Shown here in pieces: positions 32,125 to 43,851 of a DNA stretch of 64,000 bases; position 1 is the stretch's first letter; each line of letters starts with the position of its first letter. The DNA is from Sepiola atlantica (Eukaryota; Mollusca; Cephalopoda; Sepiida; Sepiolidae), in assembly GCA_963556195.1 (NCBI GenBank), contig OY744532.1, positions 86,458,882 through 86,522,881 of the forward strand, written 5' to 3'. The notes under the pieces are model-generated. The model was not told the DNA's origin and made no database searches. It was given only the letters and a program-made list of their open reading frames with translations. The translations under genes and the position numbers were made by a program.

Positions 32125-33025
32125 TCATCAGCAGCAGCAGCAGCAGCATCACCACCACCATCATCATCATCATCATCGGTTTAACCCCTGTTTTACGTGC
32201 AGGCATGTGTTTGTCAGCTTGTAAAAATTGACTTCCAAACTAACCTATCTCTTGCTAGGTCTTTATTTATCCCTCCTTCTCTCAAATCAATTCTTATCAT
32301 TTCCATGTTTTCCTTGGCTTTCACCATTGAACTGAACCTGCTATCGCAAGTGTCCTGCATCTACTAACCATAGCACTCTCATCCATTTTATTTTCAATGT
32401 GATCAAACCAACGAAGTCTCCTGTTCTGCACACATCTTCCTATACTGCCCAGATTTAATCTTCCTCTGAGGTCATAAGATAAAAGTCTGTCTTTAAAACT
32501 CACATTTCACATCCATTGTATAATGTTGATATCATTTCTCTCCATGCAACGCATATTTTGTCAGCTAGTCCTCAGATTTCATTAGCGATGTTTCTGACAA
32601 AGGAGGAAGACTTTCTATCTTCTGAGTTGACTCTTTTCAGTCGGTCTTATGGAATTTTCAATCATCTCATAGTATTCGTCATCGTTCAGCTGTTACTCTA
32701 TCCATCTCATTAACCTTTATCCTCGGATATCTTTTGTCCTTGATAATTGGTGACTTCTTAGTAAAAAAAAAAATATATATATATATATTCAACGCCCCCT
32801 GGCCAGGTTTCACTTACATCATCACACGACAAATACATGCTTGATAGACTCTGCCCTTGGTCAACAGTGGTAATGCTCTGCTGGTTAGTAATAGCAGAAG
32901 TGTTCTGAACTTACTCCATCTGCTCTCAACCTTTGCAATCACACTAGCACTTGCCCCTCCCTGTGCTTCAATGGTATCACCAAGGTAACAATACTTCTGA
33001 ACAACCTCAATTAAAAATGACATCT
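32125..33025 (-). pseudogene. LINE (L3) reverse-transcriptase C-terminus, interrupted
   Basis: Minus strand, 33023 downwards: QKYCYLGDTIEAQGGASAS, ESRWSKFR and KGRVYQAC, then a frameshift before SETWP. It resumes near 32600 with CMERNDINIIQWM and continues through SFKDRLLSYDLRGRLNLGSI and NRRLRWFDHIE to the (GAT)n tail at 32127-32178. These are conserved blocks of the thumb and C-terminal region of non-LTR reverse transcriptases. Frameshifts and a roughly 180-bp insertion inactivate it. The CAT/CAG/CAC triplet array is therefore the tail of this LINE. Confidence 0.75.
32610..32787 (+). mobile_element. LINE (L2) 3' fragment nested in the antisense LINE
   Basis: It carries the L2 3' tail (CCTTTATCCTCGG, then CCTTGATAATTGG) and ends in A11 followed by (TA)n. 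It lies between two colinear halves of the minus-strand L3 copy, so it inserted later. Confidence 0.6.
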
Positions 33026-33950
33026 ATTTGTCAGTTTTTTTTGGTGGGGGGGGGGGGGGCATGCTTGGTTTAATGGATATTGTAACATCCTATAGAATCG
33101 GCAATAAGGTTTTTCATAAGCCTAAAGACTTAAAGGACCAGCTCCTTTCACTGCTCTTATGGTATCACCAAGGTAACAAAACTTCTGGATAACAGCAAAC
33201 AAAAGTTTCATGATATTTTTATTCCAAAATAATCTCAGAGTTTTCGGTAACTTAATCAAAATGACAGGACCAAAACAGAAATTTCTCTGAAAGTTTATTC
33301 GATTCCTTGTTTTTAGCTTTGTTTTCTTCTGCTTTTAGCTCTTTTATAAATTTTTTTTTTTTTTGGTATTTGGTGCCTTATTCCCATTATTGTTTCTTCG
33401 AGGTTCCATTGTTTCTCCATAAATTGACTTTCTGTCTTTTACTCCATCTCATTCTGCTCAGAACTAAAATAATAATAATAAAAAAAAACACCTTGAATAA
33501 TGGTAACAACACAATTCCTTTTTGTATTTATTTTATAATTTACAAAAGACAAATAAAACTTAATAGAGAAAGAAAAGCAAAAAAAGAAATTCTACGACTT
33601 GACACTTTGGTCTTTTCCTGTGTTTATTCATTTTCCCCTGATGAAGTTTCATTGGAAATTTCACAATGGCTGTGTTCGATGATGAATAATGCTTCTCAAA
33701 GACGGCGCTTCCTGGTGTGTTAATTAGTTATAAGTGCTTAAGAAGCCATCATTCCCCTTCCTGTCTTTTCTTGCTTTCCTCTTTCAAACAGGTATAAAGC
33801 AACACTTTCATTAATTTGGTTGGAAGGGAGAATTCTTTAATATCTTTTCAGAACATTACTTCTTTTAAGATTGCACATTTTATTTAAAAGCAGACCCCAT
33901 TATACTTGGAAGTCTATAAAATATAAAATGATGAAAGCTACTTTTCGAAA
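33026..33950. other. No gene recognised
   Basis: It includes a G13 run at 33046-33058. A 138-codon frame at 33307-33723 is Phe/Leu/Ser/Ile-rich with no domain I recognise; composition suggests chance. Confidence 0.4.
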
Positions 33951-33954
33951 CAAT

Positions 33955-34055
33955 ACTAGCTTGGTCCGGTTTGGTTCGGTTTGGTACGGTTTGGTTCGGT
34001 TTGGTACGGTTTGGTACGGTTTGGTACGGTTTGGTTATGTTCAGTTTGGTTTGTA
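33955..34055 (+). repeat. 10-bp minisatellite
   Basis: About nine units of ACGGTTTGGT or TTCGGTTTGG. Confidence 0.9.
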
Positions 34056-34145
34056 TGTTTTATCGCATAACTCTTTTTGGTTATTTAATGCTAAAACTCT
34101 ATTTACTAACAAATAAAGTATGTGTGTATATATATATATATATAT

Positions 34146-34530
34146 AGTCTAAAGAAGCTTTGAGTTATTTTAAACAAAAAGACAAAAAAAAAAAAGAAAG
34201 GAAAATGCAGTTTAAATTCCCACAGAAACTAACTAAATCCAAAATAGTGCAGACTTAACCTTCGTTGGAATATTCATAAATAAATAAAATATATAATAGT
34301 AAGTAAATAAAATAAAAAGGGGGATTAAGTATCTAACAGTGAAACAAAAACAGGAGACCTTAACGTAAGCATCTAATATTAACACGGGGATCATCAGCTG
34401 TTTACCATGTAACTGTTTCGGAGATTTAAAAACAGGACAGTTTTATGCATGGCTCTCCAATGGTACAGATCAAACTACCATTTCCCCAATCAAGTGTCGA
34501 AATAATTCAGCTTAAAATGTTACTTATATA
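34146..34530 (-). repeat. Interspersed repeat Rep280, minus copy 1
   Basis: Markers AGCTGTTTACCATGTAACTG, TTTCGGAGATTTAAAAACAG and AATTCCCACAGAAACTAACT are shared with 53461-53825. A (TA)n run at 34127-34146 marks its tail side, then (ATA)n-rich sequence follows at 34540-34700. Confidence 0.7.
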
Positions 34531-34654
34531 TACATAAATAAATAATAATAAAATAATAATAATAATAATAATAATAATATACTACCCTTAAGACTACCGT
34601 GTGATATGGTAATTTGCATATCAAATAAAATTCTTTATAACAATGGTAATACTA

Positions 34655-34702
<48 letters not shown>

Positions 34703-34904
34703 TGCTATCTAAACACTACACCCAAAGAACCATTCTGCGATATGGTAGCTAGAAATAAAAATTATATAGGAATTTAAATTGCATTATAAAAAAAAAAAAA
34801 AAAAAAAGCTTTAGTACCTTAGGTACCAGAAAGGCAAATAGATAAGAGGAAGGAAACCTAGTCATACAGATCTAAATACCCAATATATAGTCTAAAGTCA
34901 ATAT

Positions 34905-35145
34905 ATATATGTGAATGTACACCGGCCCTTTTGGCATAATGGTTAGAGTGTCCGCAAATGGGCTGGGAGACCCGAATTCAATCCTCAGCCGAGTCATACC
35001 AAAGACTTAAAAACTGATACTTTATACCCCCTTGCTAAATACTCAGCATTATAAAGTGAAGGATCAAGGGTAAGTGGAGTAATCCTGGGAAAGGAGTGGC
35101 GTCCTCCCCTACATCTCGGTCGGCTATGATCAAGCACTTTACTTA
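34905..35145 (+). mobile_element. tRNA-derived SINE-C, no hammerhead
   Basis: Box A-like TGGCATAATGGTTAGAGTG and box B-like CGAATTCAATCCTCAGCCG fit a tRNA-derived head. A body of about 160 bp follows (AAGTGAAGGATCAAGGGTAA, GGAGTGGCGTCCTCCCCTAC). No hammerhead core is present. Confidence 0.72.
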
Positions 35146-35550
35146 TATATGATGAGTTCGGATGCAAACCATTCCGAAACTATCACTACAAAAAGTGAAA
35201 CTATCGCTACATTTCGACACTATACCCTAACCCTTACCCTAACACGTCAAAATCATGTTTTACGTAATGTGATATCGACATGTTTTTTTATTATTTTTTT
35301 TTAATTAAAATAATTACACGTAAGAAATAAATCGGAACAAGCAAAGAGATTGCATTGGCACTCACTTCAATCTTGACTGATACAGGAGATGGACTCTCTA
35401 AAAATATCCACCCCCTAATAAACTAATACTTGCCTAACCAAAAGATGATCAGTGACTAATCAATAAAACAGTGAGTCAAAGATGTCTGTACCTTTTACAG
35501 ATTTTTTTCTCTGAGACTTATTCTATGCACACATACATAAATATATTTAT
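35146..35550. other. No gene seen
   Basis: AT-rich sequence with a short TAACCCT-like stretch near 35225-35245. Confidence 0.45.
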
Positions 35551-35554
35551 AGTA

Positions 35555-35830
35555 GTATTAAAATAAATTTATGGCAAGTAAGCTACACAGAAACGTTCAT
35601 GTTTCATTCCCGTTCAAACATGAATGTTTGTGTAGCTTACTTGTCATAAATATATTTTCATACTATTACTACTACTAAGCTCTACTCATGTATTGAGCAC
35701 TGTTAAAGTAAATACTTAAAATATATATGCAATATATTATATTACCTTATAATATTATATGGGTATATACATGAAATAGTAAAATATATATTTACATATT
35801 AAATAAATATATACATATTGAAATCCGTCA
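35555..35830. repeat. F6 repeat in palindromic form
   Basis: TTTATGGCAAGTAAGCTACA (left) is mirrored by TGTAGCTTACTTGTCATAAA (right), giving about 44-bp arms around 35605-35615. F6 sequence continues to the right (GAGCACTGTTAAAGTAAATA, ATATGGGTATATACATGAAA). Confidence 0.7.
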
Positions 35831-37980
35831 TACCAATGGTATCCTTGCCCAGAAAGGCAATTTTCATTGACTCCAATCCACCTTAGAAGTATAGATTTCT
35901 CACTGGCCGGTGTAAGGAAACTGCATATTCTCTGAGTTCATTTAAGGTAAAAATACTCGCGGGGGAGGGGATTTTATGAGCAGGTATATTTTAAAAATTA
36001 ATATATGTAGAATCAGATTGACATGTACCGGCATAAAGGGCTCAAATAGTTGATATGTAAATGTTGCTTAATTCAAGCAATAATTTTTCTGTAGATTATC
36101 CACTTATGGACTAGTAACCAATTAGAAATCAAAGAATGGAGTTTTCCATCAGGACGTAATAGAACATTCCAATCTTCTTATACACCGGATTTCTAGTGTT
36201 TTAGTTTATTTGTGTGTAGATAAACTGGACTACTAAATTCAATAATATATAATCACTTCTAACTATTTTATATGTACACTAATGTACAAAGTACCAACGT
36301 TGACCCAATGCGTCAAGGGTCGTCACGTGTATTTTTAAAAACTCCATGTGAAGAAATATCTAATGAATTTCCTTGTCTCGTTCGAATTTGAAAAGTAAAT
36401 TTGAATCTTTCTAAATGTTCATAACAAAAAGAAAAAATATTATTCAAGAAATTTTTTTTTTTAAATTGGTCATTCTCCCCCAAAAATGTGAATGTTCTTT
36501 AGAAATTGGTATAACCAAAGTTTTCTTCTTTAATGGACGAAAGGAACAACAAAGATCTTCAATTGTTAAGACGCAGACAGTAGGGAAGAAAGAAAATCTG
36601 AAGAAATGTCAACATATTAGTTTCACACACTTCCAGACAAGTTAACCATTTTTACTTTTAAGTGATTCTCAATTTTGTCCCTTATTAAATAATACAGGAA
36701 GTCTTGCCTCAAAGTAAAATTGCTTGATTCTACATAAAACTTTCTTACAGAAATTTTCAAATAATATTTTTGTTATTGTTATCTTATATTTGTTTTTCTC
36801 TTCGGACTGTTGTCTTCATCACCACTGATATTTATACAAGGCACGGCAGAAAGACCTCCCTGGATATAAAAAAAAACAAAAAAAACGCTCAACTATCTAG
36901 AAAAAAAGTAATTACACTTCTAAAATTAACATAAGTCAGTCTTGAGACTGTATACCTCCACCTGAAAACGTAAGGATAGGACAAAGTCTTATCTGTGCCT
37001 TACTTATTGATATTATATGAATTATTCTCACAGTTATGCCAGGGAATCATTGATAATTCCAAAGCTATTTATATGATCAAGCTGGAATTTCACATGGTGG
37101 TTACTGTTATCAAAGAGCATAAGATTCATACATACAATTTAGATACCCTTATAGAGAACACACCGTGTTTCCCTGACTTCGCATCGTCGACGTTCGGGCA
37201 GGTCTCTGAAGCACCCGAGAGTTGACGAAACTATTAACCAATCAGATTGCAACAAGCATTAGACAATCTGGTTGCAAGCAAGCAGACGATCACTTTTGGA
37301 AGAAATTAATTTCTACGATGTGCAGCGCATTAAAAAACAAATGAATTTCTACGATCTGTGTGAGGGTGTTGAATCTCCCAAAGGACTCATTGAGTTTTGT
37401 CAGCAACGGTCACTTTTAGCGAAAGACTAACCCTAAACCCTAACCCATTACTTGAACAACCTTCACTAACCACTTCATGAATTATATGATTTTGAGCATT
37501 TCTGTACATTGCTTGAATAGCCTTCACTAATCACTTTATTCTTTTTTACAATTTTTAAACAAAAACTGGTCATCATCTTTCAACCTAGCTGTAATTTTAC
37601 TGTATTTATTTCTTAACAAAATGATATCGACAAGAATGTTGGAATGAACCAGACGGACAAAAAAAGGTCTTAAATTGGAATTGGTTAGAGTGAAGACAAC
37701 TGCAGAGAAGAGAAATATGGAAACCATGTGAGCATATTAGTCTGAAACGCTTCAAGAAAATTTAACTGCCTCCTCTCAGCCAGTTTTAATGATTTTCAAT
37801 TCGATTCCTCTCACATAGAATACTTCTTGCCGAAAGCTATGAGAAAAATTGCTTTCTACTGCATAACATTTCCTTTCAAAATCAAAGTAGTTTTTTCCTC
37901 TTAGACTTTGGTTTCCTGAAATTAGAACAACTAACTTAGGAAAAGGAAGAATGAGGTAACACCTACAAAAGTTCTGGAGA
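35831..37980. other. No gene seen over 2.1 kb
   Basis: AT-rich sequence with only short, unrelated open frames on both strands. A CTAACCCTAAACCCTAACCC stretch at 37427-37446 is too short to be a telomere array. Confidence 0.45.
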
Positions 37981-37984
37981 CTGG

Positions 37985-38215
37985 TAAGCTCTGGTAGCTT
38001 TGCCTTTTGGCTAGGAGCAGAGTGTAGAATCTGTTGTGATACTAAACTTCATCTTTTCTGTCCTCAGTCAGTGAAGGAGAAATATTTCTAGACTGAGGCA
38101 ATGTAAAATTTTTTCCCCAATCCAGAATGACCCTTTGTGGAGAGCTGGGTTTTTTCCACATAAAAAACCGACCCTTTGTCTAACTCTGCCCTCGTGGGGA
38201 GGCAATTTTATTTTA
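37985..38215 (+). repeat. Rep400, degenerate copy
   Basis: GCAGAGTGTAGAATCTGTTG and CCCTTTGTCTAACTCTGCCC correspond to Rep400 blocks. The middle is highly diverged. Confidence 0.35.
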
Positions 38216-38299
38216 ATACTTTCTGAAAACAAACCTTGAACTGTAACGCCAATAGAGATCTAAGAAGCAAACATTTTATTCATGATCATCATTGGTTGT

Positions 38300-38440
38300 T
38301 CATCATACAGCATAATCACGTTGACACACCGAAGTTAAGCGACGTTGAGCCTGGTCAGTACCAGATGGGTCACTATTTCGGAATATCAGGCGCTTTATGT
38401 GGGAGGACGACGTCACCTCCCTGCAAAAACTGTCATCATC
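38300..38440 (+). mobile_element. 5S rRNA-derived SINE, internal deletion
   Basis: CATAATCACGTTGA is joined directly to CACCGAAGTTAAGCGACGTT, omitting about 22 nt of 5S, then CAGATGGGTCACTATTTCGG and CAGGCGCTTTATGTGGG. The 3' flank GACGTCACCTCCCTGCAAAA is shared with the copy at 40335-40455, so the family extends beyond 5S. Confidence 0.78.
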
Positions 38441-38569
38441 TCTCCTGAGCAGGATATACATGCGACTGAGTACTGCTTGTAAATTTAATATTCTTTAGAA
38501 ACTCATTTGGAGGAAGCCGGCTCAACTGGCCCAGGGTGAATGACGTACCAGGTTCATCATATTTGATCA

Positions 38570-39125
38570 CGACTTCTGATAAACTACTGAAGATCTGCCA
38601 GCCAGGATCTTCTTGTCGTTGAGGTTCTCTTTAAAATTTCTTTCAATCTCAAGTTGGGTCTGCCTATGCCATGATAGATCCTTCTTGAAGTTAGGAGTAA
38701 ATTATCTGCCTGTCCACCCTGTTCACATTTTTTGCACACGTTCCTTTGGATGAGGATTTTATACATGCTCGAAAGGTTAGCTTGGCCTAGGATATGTCTA
38801 TTTGAAGCAAAGCTCCATCACTTAACATTCAAAAATCGTTGTAGATGCCACATCTTGTTAACTGCAACTTAGTGAATTGCAACTTTGTGAATCATATAGC
38901 AGGGTAGACAACATGATACACCGATACATTATGCAGTTGGTTTTGAATAGCTAGTCTTTATTATAGCAAACCTGTTAGAATCTGCAGTTGCAGACTGAGA
39001 TATTAGACATTTTGATGCTGGTTTCTTCTTCCAGCCTTTTATGATTGATGACATTGGTGCCGAGATACTTGAATTTAGAAACTTGAGTTAGTTGTTGGTC
39101 TTGTATGAGCAGATCCAAGAACTAT
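38570..39125 (-). pseudogene. LINE (L5) reverse-transcriptase C-terminus
   Basis: Minus-strand translation: KFKYLGTNVINHKRLEEE, then CIMLSTLLYDSQS, THILGQANLSSMYKILIQRN and GRPNLRLKEILKRT before a stop at about 38584. The order YLG, LSTLLYGSE-like and GRP+LR+K fits the C-terminus of RTE/CR1-type reverse transcriptases. At least five in-frame stops break it. Confidence 0.65.
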
Positions 39126-39189
39126 ACTCTCTATGGTACTCTAAAAAATTACTGAACATATATAAGGATATTGATTTACTCCTCTCCAG

Positions 39190-39500
39190 CAGTTAGGCAC
39201 AAGGCCAGTTTTTATCTTTCTCCCACAAGTAAGATATGACCCAAGGTCGGGTCGGGAAAGTGGGGTTTAAAAATTGCCTGGGCAGCCCCGTCGGCATTCC
39301 CCGGTAGGGGCGCCTCAGGCAGTAAGCAATAAACTTACTCCTCCCCAAAGAGGGAAGGCGAAGCCTGGGAGGGTGGACCTCCTAGAACTGCACAGGACAG
39401 ACCCATAGATCGGCGTAAATCAAGACCCGAAGGTCAAGACAATACCAGTCTATGGGGTGCAGTATCCATCGGAACAGATACTACACTTTGATCAAAAGGC
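39190..39500 (-). repeat. Rep400, well-preserved inverted copy
   Basis: The inverted sequence contains GGTCCACCCTCCCAGGCTTC, GTAAGTTTATTGCTTACTGC and CTACCGGGGAATGCCGACGG, block by block as at 6715-7060. Confidence 0.72.
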
Positions 39501-39589
39501 CAAGAGCCGAGGTTCTTCTTGCCATAATTCTGAGACCTATGATCTGAGTTGATCCATCAGACCCCTTTTTTGTCAGAATGATATACAGA

Positions 39590-39705
39590 CCGGCTATGTC
39601 CTAGAAGTTGCACCCTCCCAGGCATAACCTTCTTCTTCAGAAGGGTTTTGTTTATTGTCGATTTCCTAAGGCGCCCTTTCAGATAAATGCCGACGGATCC
39701 ATTCT
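39590..39705 (+). repeat. Rep400 fragment
   Basis: GTCCTAGAAGTTGCACCCTC and CCAGGCATAACCTTC recall the central part of Rep400. It lies head to head with the preceding inverted copy. Confidence 0.5.
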
Positions 39706-40334
39706 CAGGTAATTTTGTACCCGATCAGTGGTCCCTTGGGGGGAGCTGGTTTGTCTCCATCTTCAAACCTTGTTGCACCTTTTGCCGCAGGGAAAGCAAT
39801 TAAACAGGGTCTCACTTAACAGAATTTACACAAGTGTCTCAAGTTCCAATACGAATTTCATCAGATCTATTCTGGTCATTTATGCACTAATACTATCGGG
39901 AAAGGAATAATCAGTTTCATCATTCGCCAATCAAAAATTTCTTGGTATCTAGTACTTATACCCAACCCACATTTGTATATAGTGTTAATAAATACTCTAA
40001 CTATCCTATGAAGTCAGATAAATGTTCGGAATTAATTTTAGTATCAAATAATATTGTATTTACAAAAGAATTTTGGTAATAATTTTAAGAGATATTTGTT
40101 GGCATTAATGAGTTAAATAACTCAAGGGGTTGATATGCTATAAAACCGGGAAATCCAAATAAAATCATGTTTCAATACGAAAATAAAATAAATTGCATAC
40201 TCTCTGGAGAGATTCGCTACATGATTGAGAACAGAAGTTCCGCACGAGGTGCTGTTGTCTAGTTGTGTCAATCCATGTGTGAATAAGCAGGTCCTACTGA
40301 AGTACTTTCTAAAGGCATTTTCTTTTCTTTTTTT
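39706..40334. other. No gene seen
   Basis: AT-rich; no coding frame with recognisable similarity. Confidence 0.45.
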
Positions 40335-40455
40335 TGCAGGGAGGTTTCTATCATCCTCACACATATAGCACCTAGTATTCCCAAATCGTCACCCATTTGG
40401 TATTGGCCAGACTCAACATTGCTTAACTTCGGTACGTGATTATGCCGTATGTTGC
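40335..40455 (-). mobile_element. 5S rRNA-derived SINE, minus copy
   Basis: Minus strand: CATAATCACGTACCGAAGTT, AAGCAATGTTGAGTCTGGCC, AATGGGTGACGATTTGGGAA and CTAGGTGCTATATGTGTG, then AACCTCCCTGCAAAAAAAAG. The 5' half of 5S is internally deleted, at about the same place as in the 38300 copy. Confidence 0.78.
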
Positions 40456-41550
40456 AATATAATGATTATAATGTTACATGATAACTATCTTTGACTAAGT
40501 TCCACCATTAAAATGATGGCATGACTCTGATCCGTCCCATTGTTTCTGGACGGCGATAAAAGACCATTCTTGATCCCCTTCTATATCCGTCAAAGCAGAA
40601 TCGGTATTAAATGACTCGTGAAATACCAAAAGCGGGAAATCCTATTCATTGCAACTGCTTATCATATTCTTCACCTTCGGTGTTCGTGTCTCACAGAATG
40701 AACAAACCATGCTTATGAACAGCACGATATCCCCCCCCCCCACATACACACACGCACTTTATAAATTATTCCAGACAGCGTTTGATTTGAATCTAATTCC
40801 TCACTCCTGCTTTCACGGATTTATTTACCAACAGGAGGACAAACTTTTATCACCAATCTCAGCTGCCTAAATTTATCAGTCGCATTAATCCTTTTAGACT
40901 TTTGGTGTAATAAACAGGAATCAACATTATGTCCAAATCTGAAGTCTGGCGCCAATGACTCATATAAAGCCTCTCCACAATGACAATCCGTACTGAGAAT
41001 GTGTTACCATTTCTAAGCATCATACATTCCTGTAACTCTGAGAATTATATTGGTGGTACCTTAATGGTTTTCTTTTATTATTAAGCATTTGCCTTTCTGT
41101 TGCACTTTCACTTACCGATCGGTGTATAAACCATTATACACACCCATGTCGTCATCGTTGTGAACCCAGGTTCTATTTATCTGCTGATAAACTCCCTCGG
41201 ACGCCGATGTTTATATAAAAGTTTTATTTAAAAAGACAGTCACAAACATTAGAGAGACAACTTGTATATGCATGAGAGAGAGAAAGACAGATAGACAAAT
41301 AGACACACTGTGCACACTGGTTCTCCATTGGGAACACCACCTAAACGGTCCTTCCTCCTTGAAATATAGCCAACTAAGAGTGACAGAAAACCCCCAGACT
41401 GAAATCACATGGTTTCATAAACTTCCACTGGGGTAACTTCTGAACTTTTAAACCTTTCCACCCAAACACGTCCCCTGCTATTATCATTTGTTTGCAAATA
41501 TTCTATATACTGTACGATAGATGTGTAATGTGAGTGTTAAAGACAGAATA
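40456..41550. other. No gene seen over 1.1 kb
   Basis: Mixed AT-rich sequence with short C and CA tracts near 40730-40755. No recognisable coding frame. Confidence 0.45.
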
Positions 41551-41554
41551 AGAT

Positions 41555-41855
41555 CTGATAACCTCAGAGGAAGATACAATCTTGACAGTATAGGGTAATG
41601 TGTGCAGAACAGGAGACTTCGATGTTATGGTCACATTGGGTTAGTAGATCTACAACAGTTGGTGTAGCAAGTTCGGTTCATAGGAGGAGGCCAAGGAAAA
41701 TGAGAAGTAGTGATGAGAATGAATTTGAGAGAAAGAGGGATAAATAAAGACCTGTGAAGAGATAGGCTAGTTTATAAGTCAATTTGTAAAAGGCGTCCAA
41801 CGCAGACCAAAATGTAAAACGGACTTTAAACCGATGATGATGATGACTCTAGCAT
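41555..41855 (+). pseudogene. LINE (L3) C-terminus and 3' tail
   Basis: DNLRGRYNLDSIG, then CVQNRRLRCYGHIG, GGGQGK, VVMRMNLRERGINKDL and a (GAT)n tail after TTTAAACCGATGATGATGAT. It is colinear with 32250-32480 on the other strand. Internal stops are present. Confidence 0.7.
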
Positions 41856-41914
41856 ATGTCGATCTCATGTTTAGGTCAACACTTGACTTTTGACCTCAAA
41901 TCAGGACTTTATAA

Positions 41915-42325
41915 TATGCCCTATGTACAGGCCAACCTTCATTTTACTCTATCGTTACTTTAATGGAAGATGCTCTATTGAGCTCCAATATATGGTTCCT
42001 CCTTGTAAGACATTCACAGCAAGAACTCGTTTTTCTATTACAACAGAAAAATGTCCACAAACGGAGTTTCTTAGCAAGGGATTCCGATCTGTGGAAAACA
42101 TTGCTGCAGGATTGCTTCCCTGCAGATTACAACATGAAAGTAGCGATATGATTCCTGTCATATACCCTCCTCACAACTAACAAAACTTGGTTCTTTCCCG
42201 TAATCATCCTCAATCCTCTTATGAGGTTCTTCATCTTTCAACTAGCTACCATTCCATCTCATTATCACTTATCCTCGAGTGGCCTTCGACTTTGATAAGT
42301 GGTAACCCATCATTAAAAAAAGAAA
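41915..42325 (+). pseudogene. LINE (L2) C-terminus and hairpin tail
   Basis: LLYRYFNGRCSIELQYMVPP then KTFTARTR in one frame, and FLARDSDLW, CFPADYNMKV in the next, show a single frameshift in the reverse-transcriptase C-terminus. The 3' tail ATCCTCGAGTGGCCTTCGAC then GATAAG and an A run lies at 42258-42322. Confidence 0.7.
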
Positions 42326-42404
42326 AGCTGTATAAACTATAATTTAGATTTAATGTAAATTATGCGATATTGGTGTTTCACTTTTTATTTGGATTAACCA
42401 CCGA

Positions 42405-43095
42405 TTACCATGGCAAATAAAACCCTATCTGAGAGTCCAACATTCAAACTCCTCAGCCTAACATTCACAGGTAACATGAATTGGAACAAATACATAGAAG
42501 ACATTTCCAAAGCTGCTGCAAAGAAGGTGGGCTCTCTTTACCCTGCTAGAAAACTTGTGCATGGAGTATTGTTGTCACATCTGGGCTGGTGCACCATCCA
42601 CTAGTCCCTCTTTGACAAGGTCCAAAAAAGAGTATTTAATCTAATAGGTCCCTCATTATCCACCAAGCTCAAGCTCCTATCCCATCACTGCAATGTTGCA
42701 TCCTTGTGCTTGTTTTACAAGTACTTCAATTGAATGTGCTCTGATGAACTTGCTGCTCTGGTGCCCCTTCGACATATATACTCTCGACCAACCCAACAAT
42801 CAGATAAATCGCATCCATTCACTGTGGAGGTCCCCAGATGCTGGAGAGCCTTCTACTCCAATAGCTGATTTTCTCGATCTGCAGGCCTTTGGAACTCCCT
42901 TCCTGCCCCCCTTTTCCCTGACTGTATCGACATGCAGAAATTTAAAACTAATGTGAACAAGAATCTCGCTGCACAGCTCCCAATTTAGGATGACCCCCTA
43001 AACTTTCACCCTAATCCTCAGTAACCTTTTACGTCTGCAGCGGCAACTTGCCTTGTTTGGAGTGAACTAAGTTAAAAAAAAAAAAGGAATTTAAT
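42405..43095 (+). pseudogene. LINE (L1) C-terminus, internally deleted
   Basis: Translation starts with FKLLSLTFTGNMNWNKYIED and AAAKKVGSLYPARKL, jumps to HGVLLSHLGWCTIH with a frame change, then gives SLFDKVQKRV, NLIGPSLSTK, NVASLCLFYKYFN and LWNSLPAP, and ends NKNLAAQLPI. Several stops interrupt it. The 3' UTR (TACGTCTGCAGCGGCAACTT) ends in an A11 run. It is the longest RT-derived fragment in the window. Confidence 0.75.
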
Positions 43096-43268
43096 TGACA
43101 ACAATTACGTTATTAGTTAATTAATTTTTATGAATTAATTATTCTTATTTTATGAACATAAATGGATGTATCCATTAGTAGAACTAGTAGTACTAAATGG
43201 TATTTTTCTAAGGGGAGATAAGTGTTGCAAAACTTTTATCTCCCATTATAAAGATTAAAATTAATATA

Positions 43269-43851
43269 CAGGGGTTGGACAAAATAATGGAACCACCTTG
43301 TGAAATTTGCATCAATTTTAAAACACCTATAAAATTGAAAAAAAAAATTACCAAAATGTTGGTTTCATTTTTTTTTTTATTTATGGTCATTTTTGTCCTG
43401 AATTAATTGGTTAAGATTATTTTTTTTATTTCAGATAGTGCATATTAGTAAGAAAAATTTAAATGCTAGATCTATCAGATTACCAAGGATTGCAGATTGT
43501 TGTTGCCCGAATGGCAGGTGCCTACTGTAACGGAAGTGTGTGAGATGGTGACCGTATCAAGAGAAACTGTCTCGAAGGTGATGACAGCCTATGAAAAAGA
43601 AGGGAAAACACCCTCCTCAAAACAAAATTCTGGAAGAAAGCCGAAGCTGTCTGAAAGAGATCGTAGAGCCCTTGTAAGGATTGTGAAGAAAGAGCACAAA
43701 ACCACATAACCCAAAATTACAGCAGAGCTTAACAATCATCTGGATAATTCCATTTCAACAAAAACTGTTCACCGAGAGCTTCACAAGGCTGGATTTCATG
43801 GGAGGGTTTCATGGTGTTTCTATTATTCTGTCCAAATCCTGTATATTTCTA
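43269..43851 (+). mobile_element. Deleted Tc1-type transposon
   Basis: The ends CAGGGGTTGGACAAAATAAT and, inverted, CAGGATTTGGACAGAATAAT form terminal inverted repeats of about 24 bp. TA lies on both sides (43267-43268 and 43852-43853). The interior keeps only the N-terminal part of a transposase; the DDE catalytic region is missing. Confidence 0.88.
43470..43812 (+). pseudogene. Tc1 transposase N-terminal DNA-binding region
   Basis: The frame reads TVTEVCEMVTVSRETVSKVM, then SGRKPKLSERDRRALVRIVK, the two helix-turn-helix modules and GRPR-like linker of Tc1 transposases. A stop at 43707-43709 follows KTT; the same frame then continues ITAELNNHLDNSISTKTV and HRELHKAGFHGR. The normal protein would run on for some 230 residues with the catalytic triad, but here it meets the right terminal repeat, so it cannot transpose itself. 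Confidence 0.85.

Noticed and set aside
33640..33680. CTGATGAAGTTTCATTGGAAATTTC as a hammerhead
   Set aside because: Stem II is very weak and stem I does not pair.
33307..33723. 138-codon frame
   Set aside because: Hydrophobic, AT-driven composition with homopolymer runs; no domain.
35225..37446. Short TAACCCT-like stretches (also near 45695) as interstitial telomere
   Set aside because: Each holds only two or three imperfect units.
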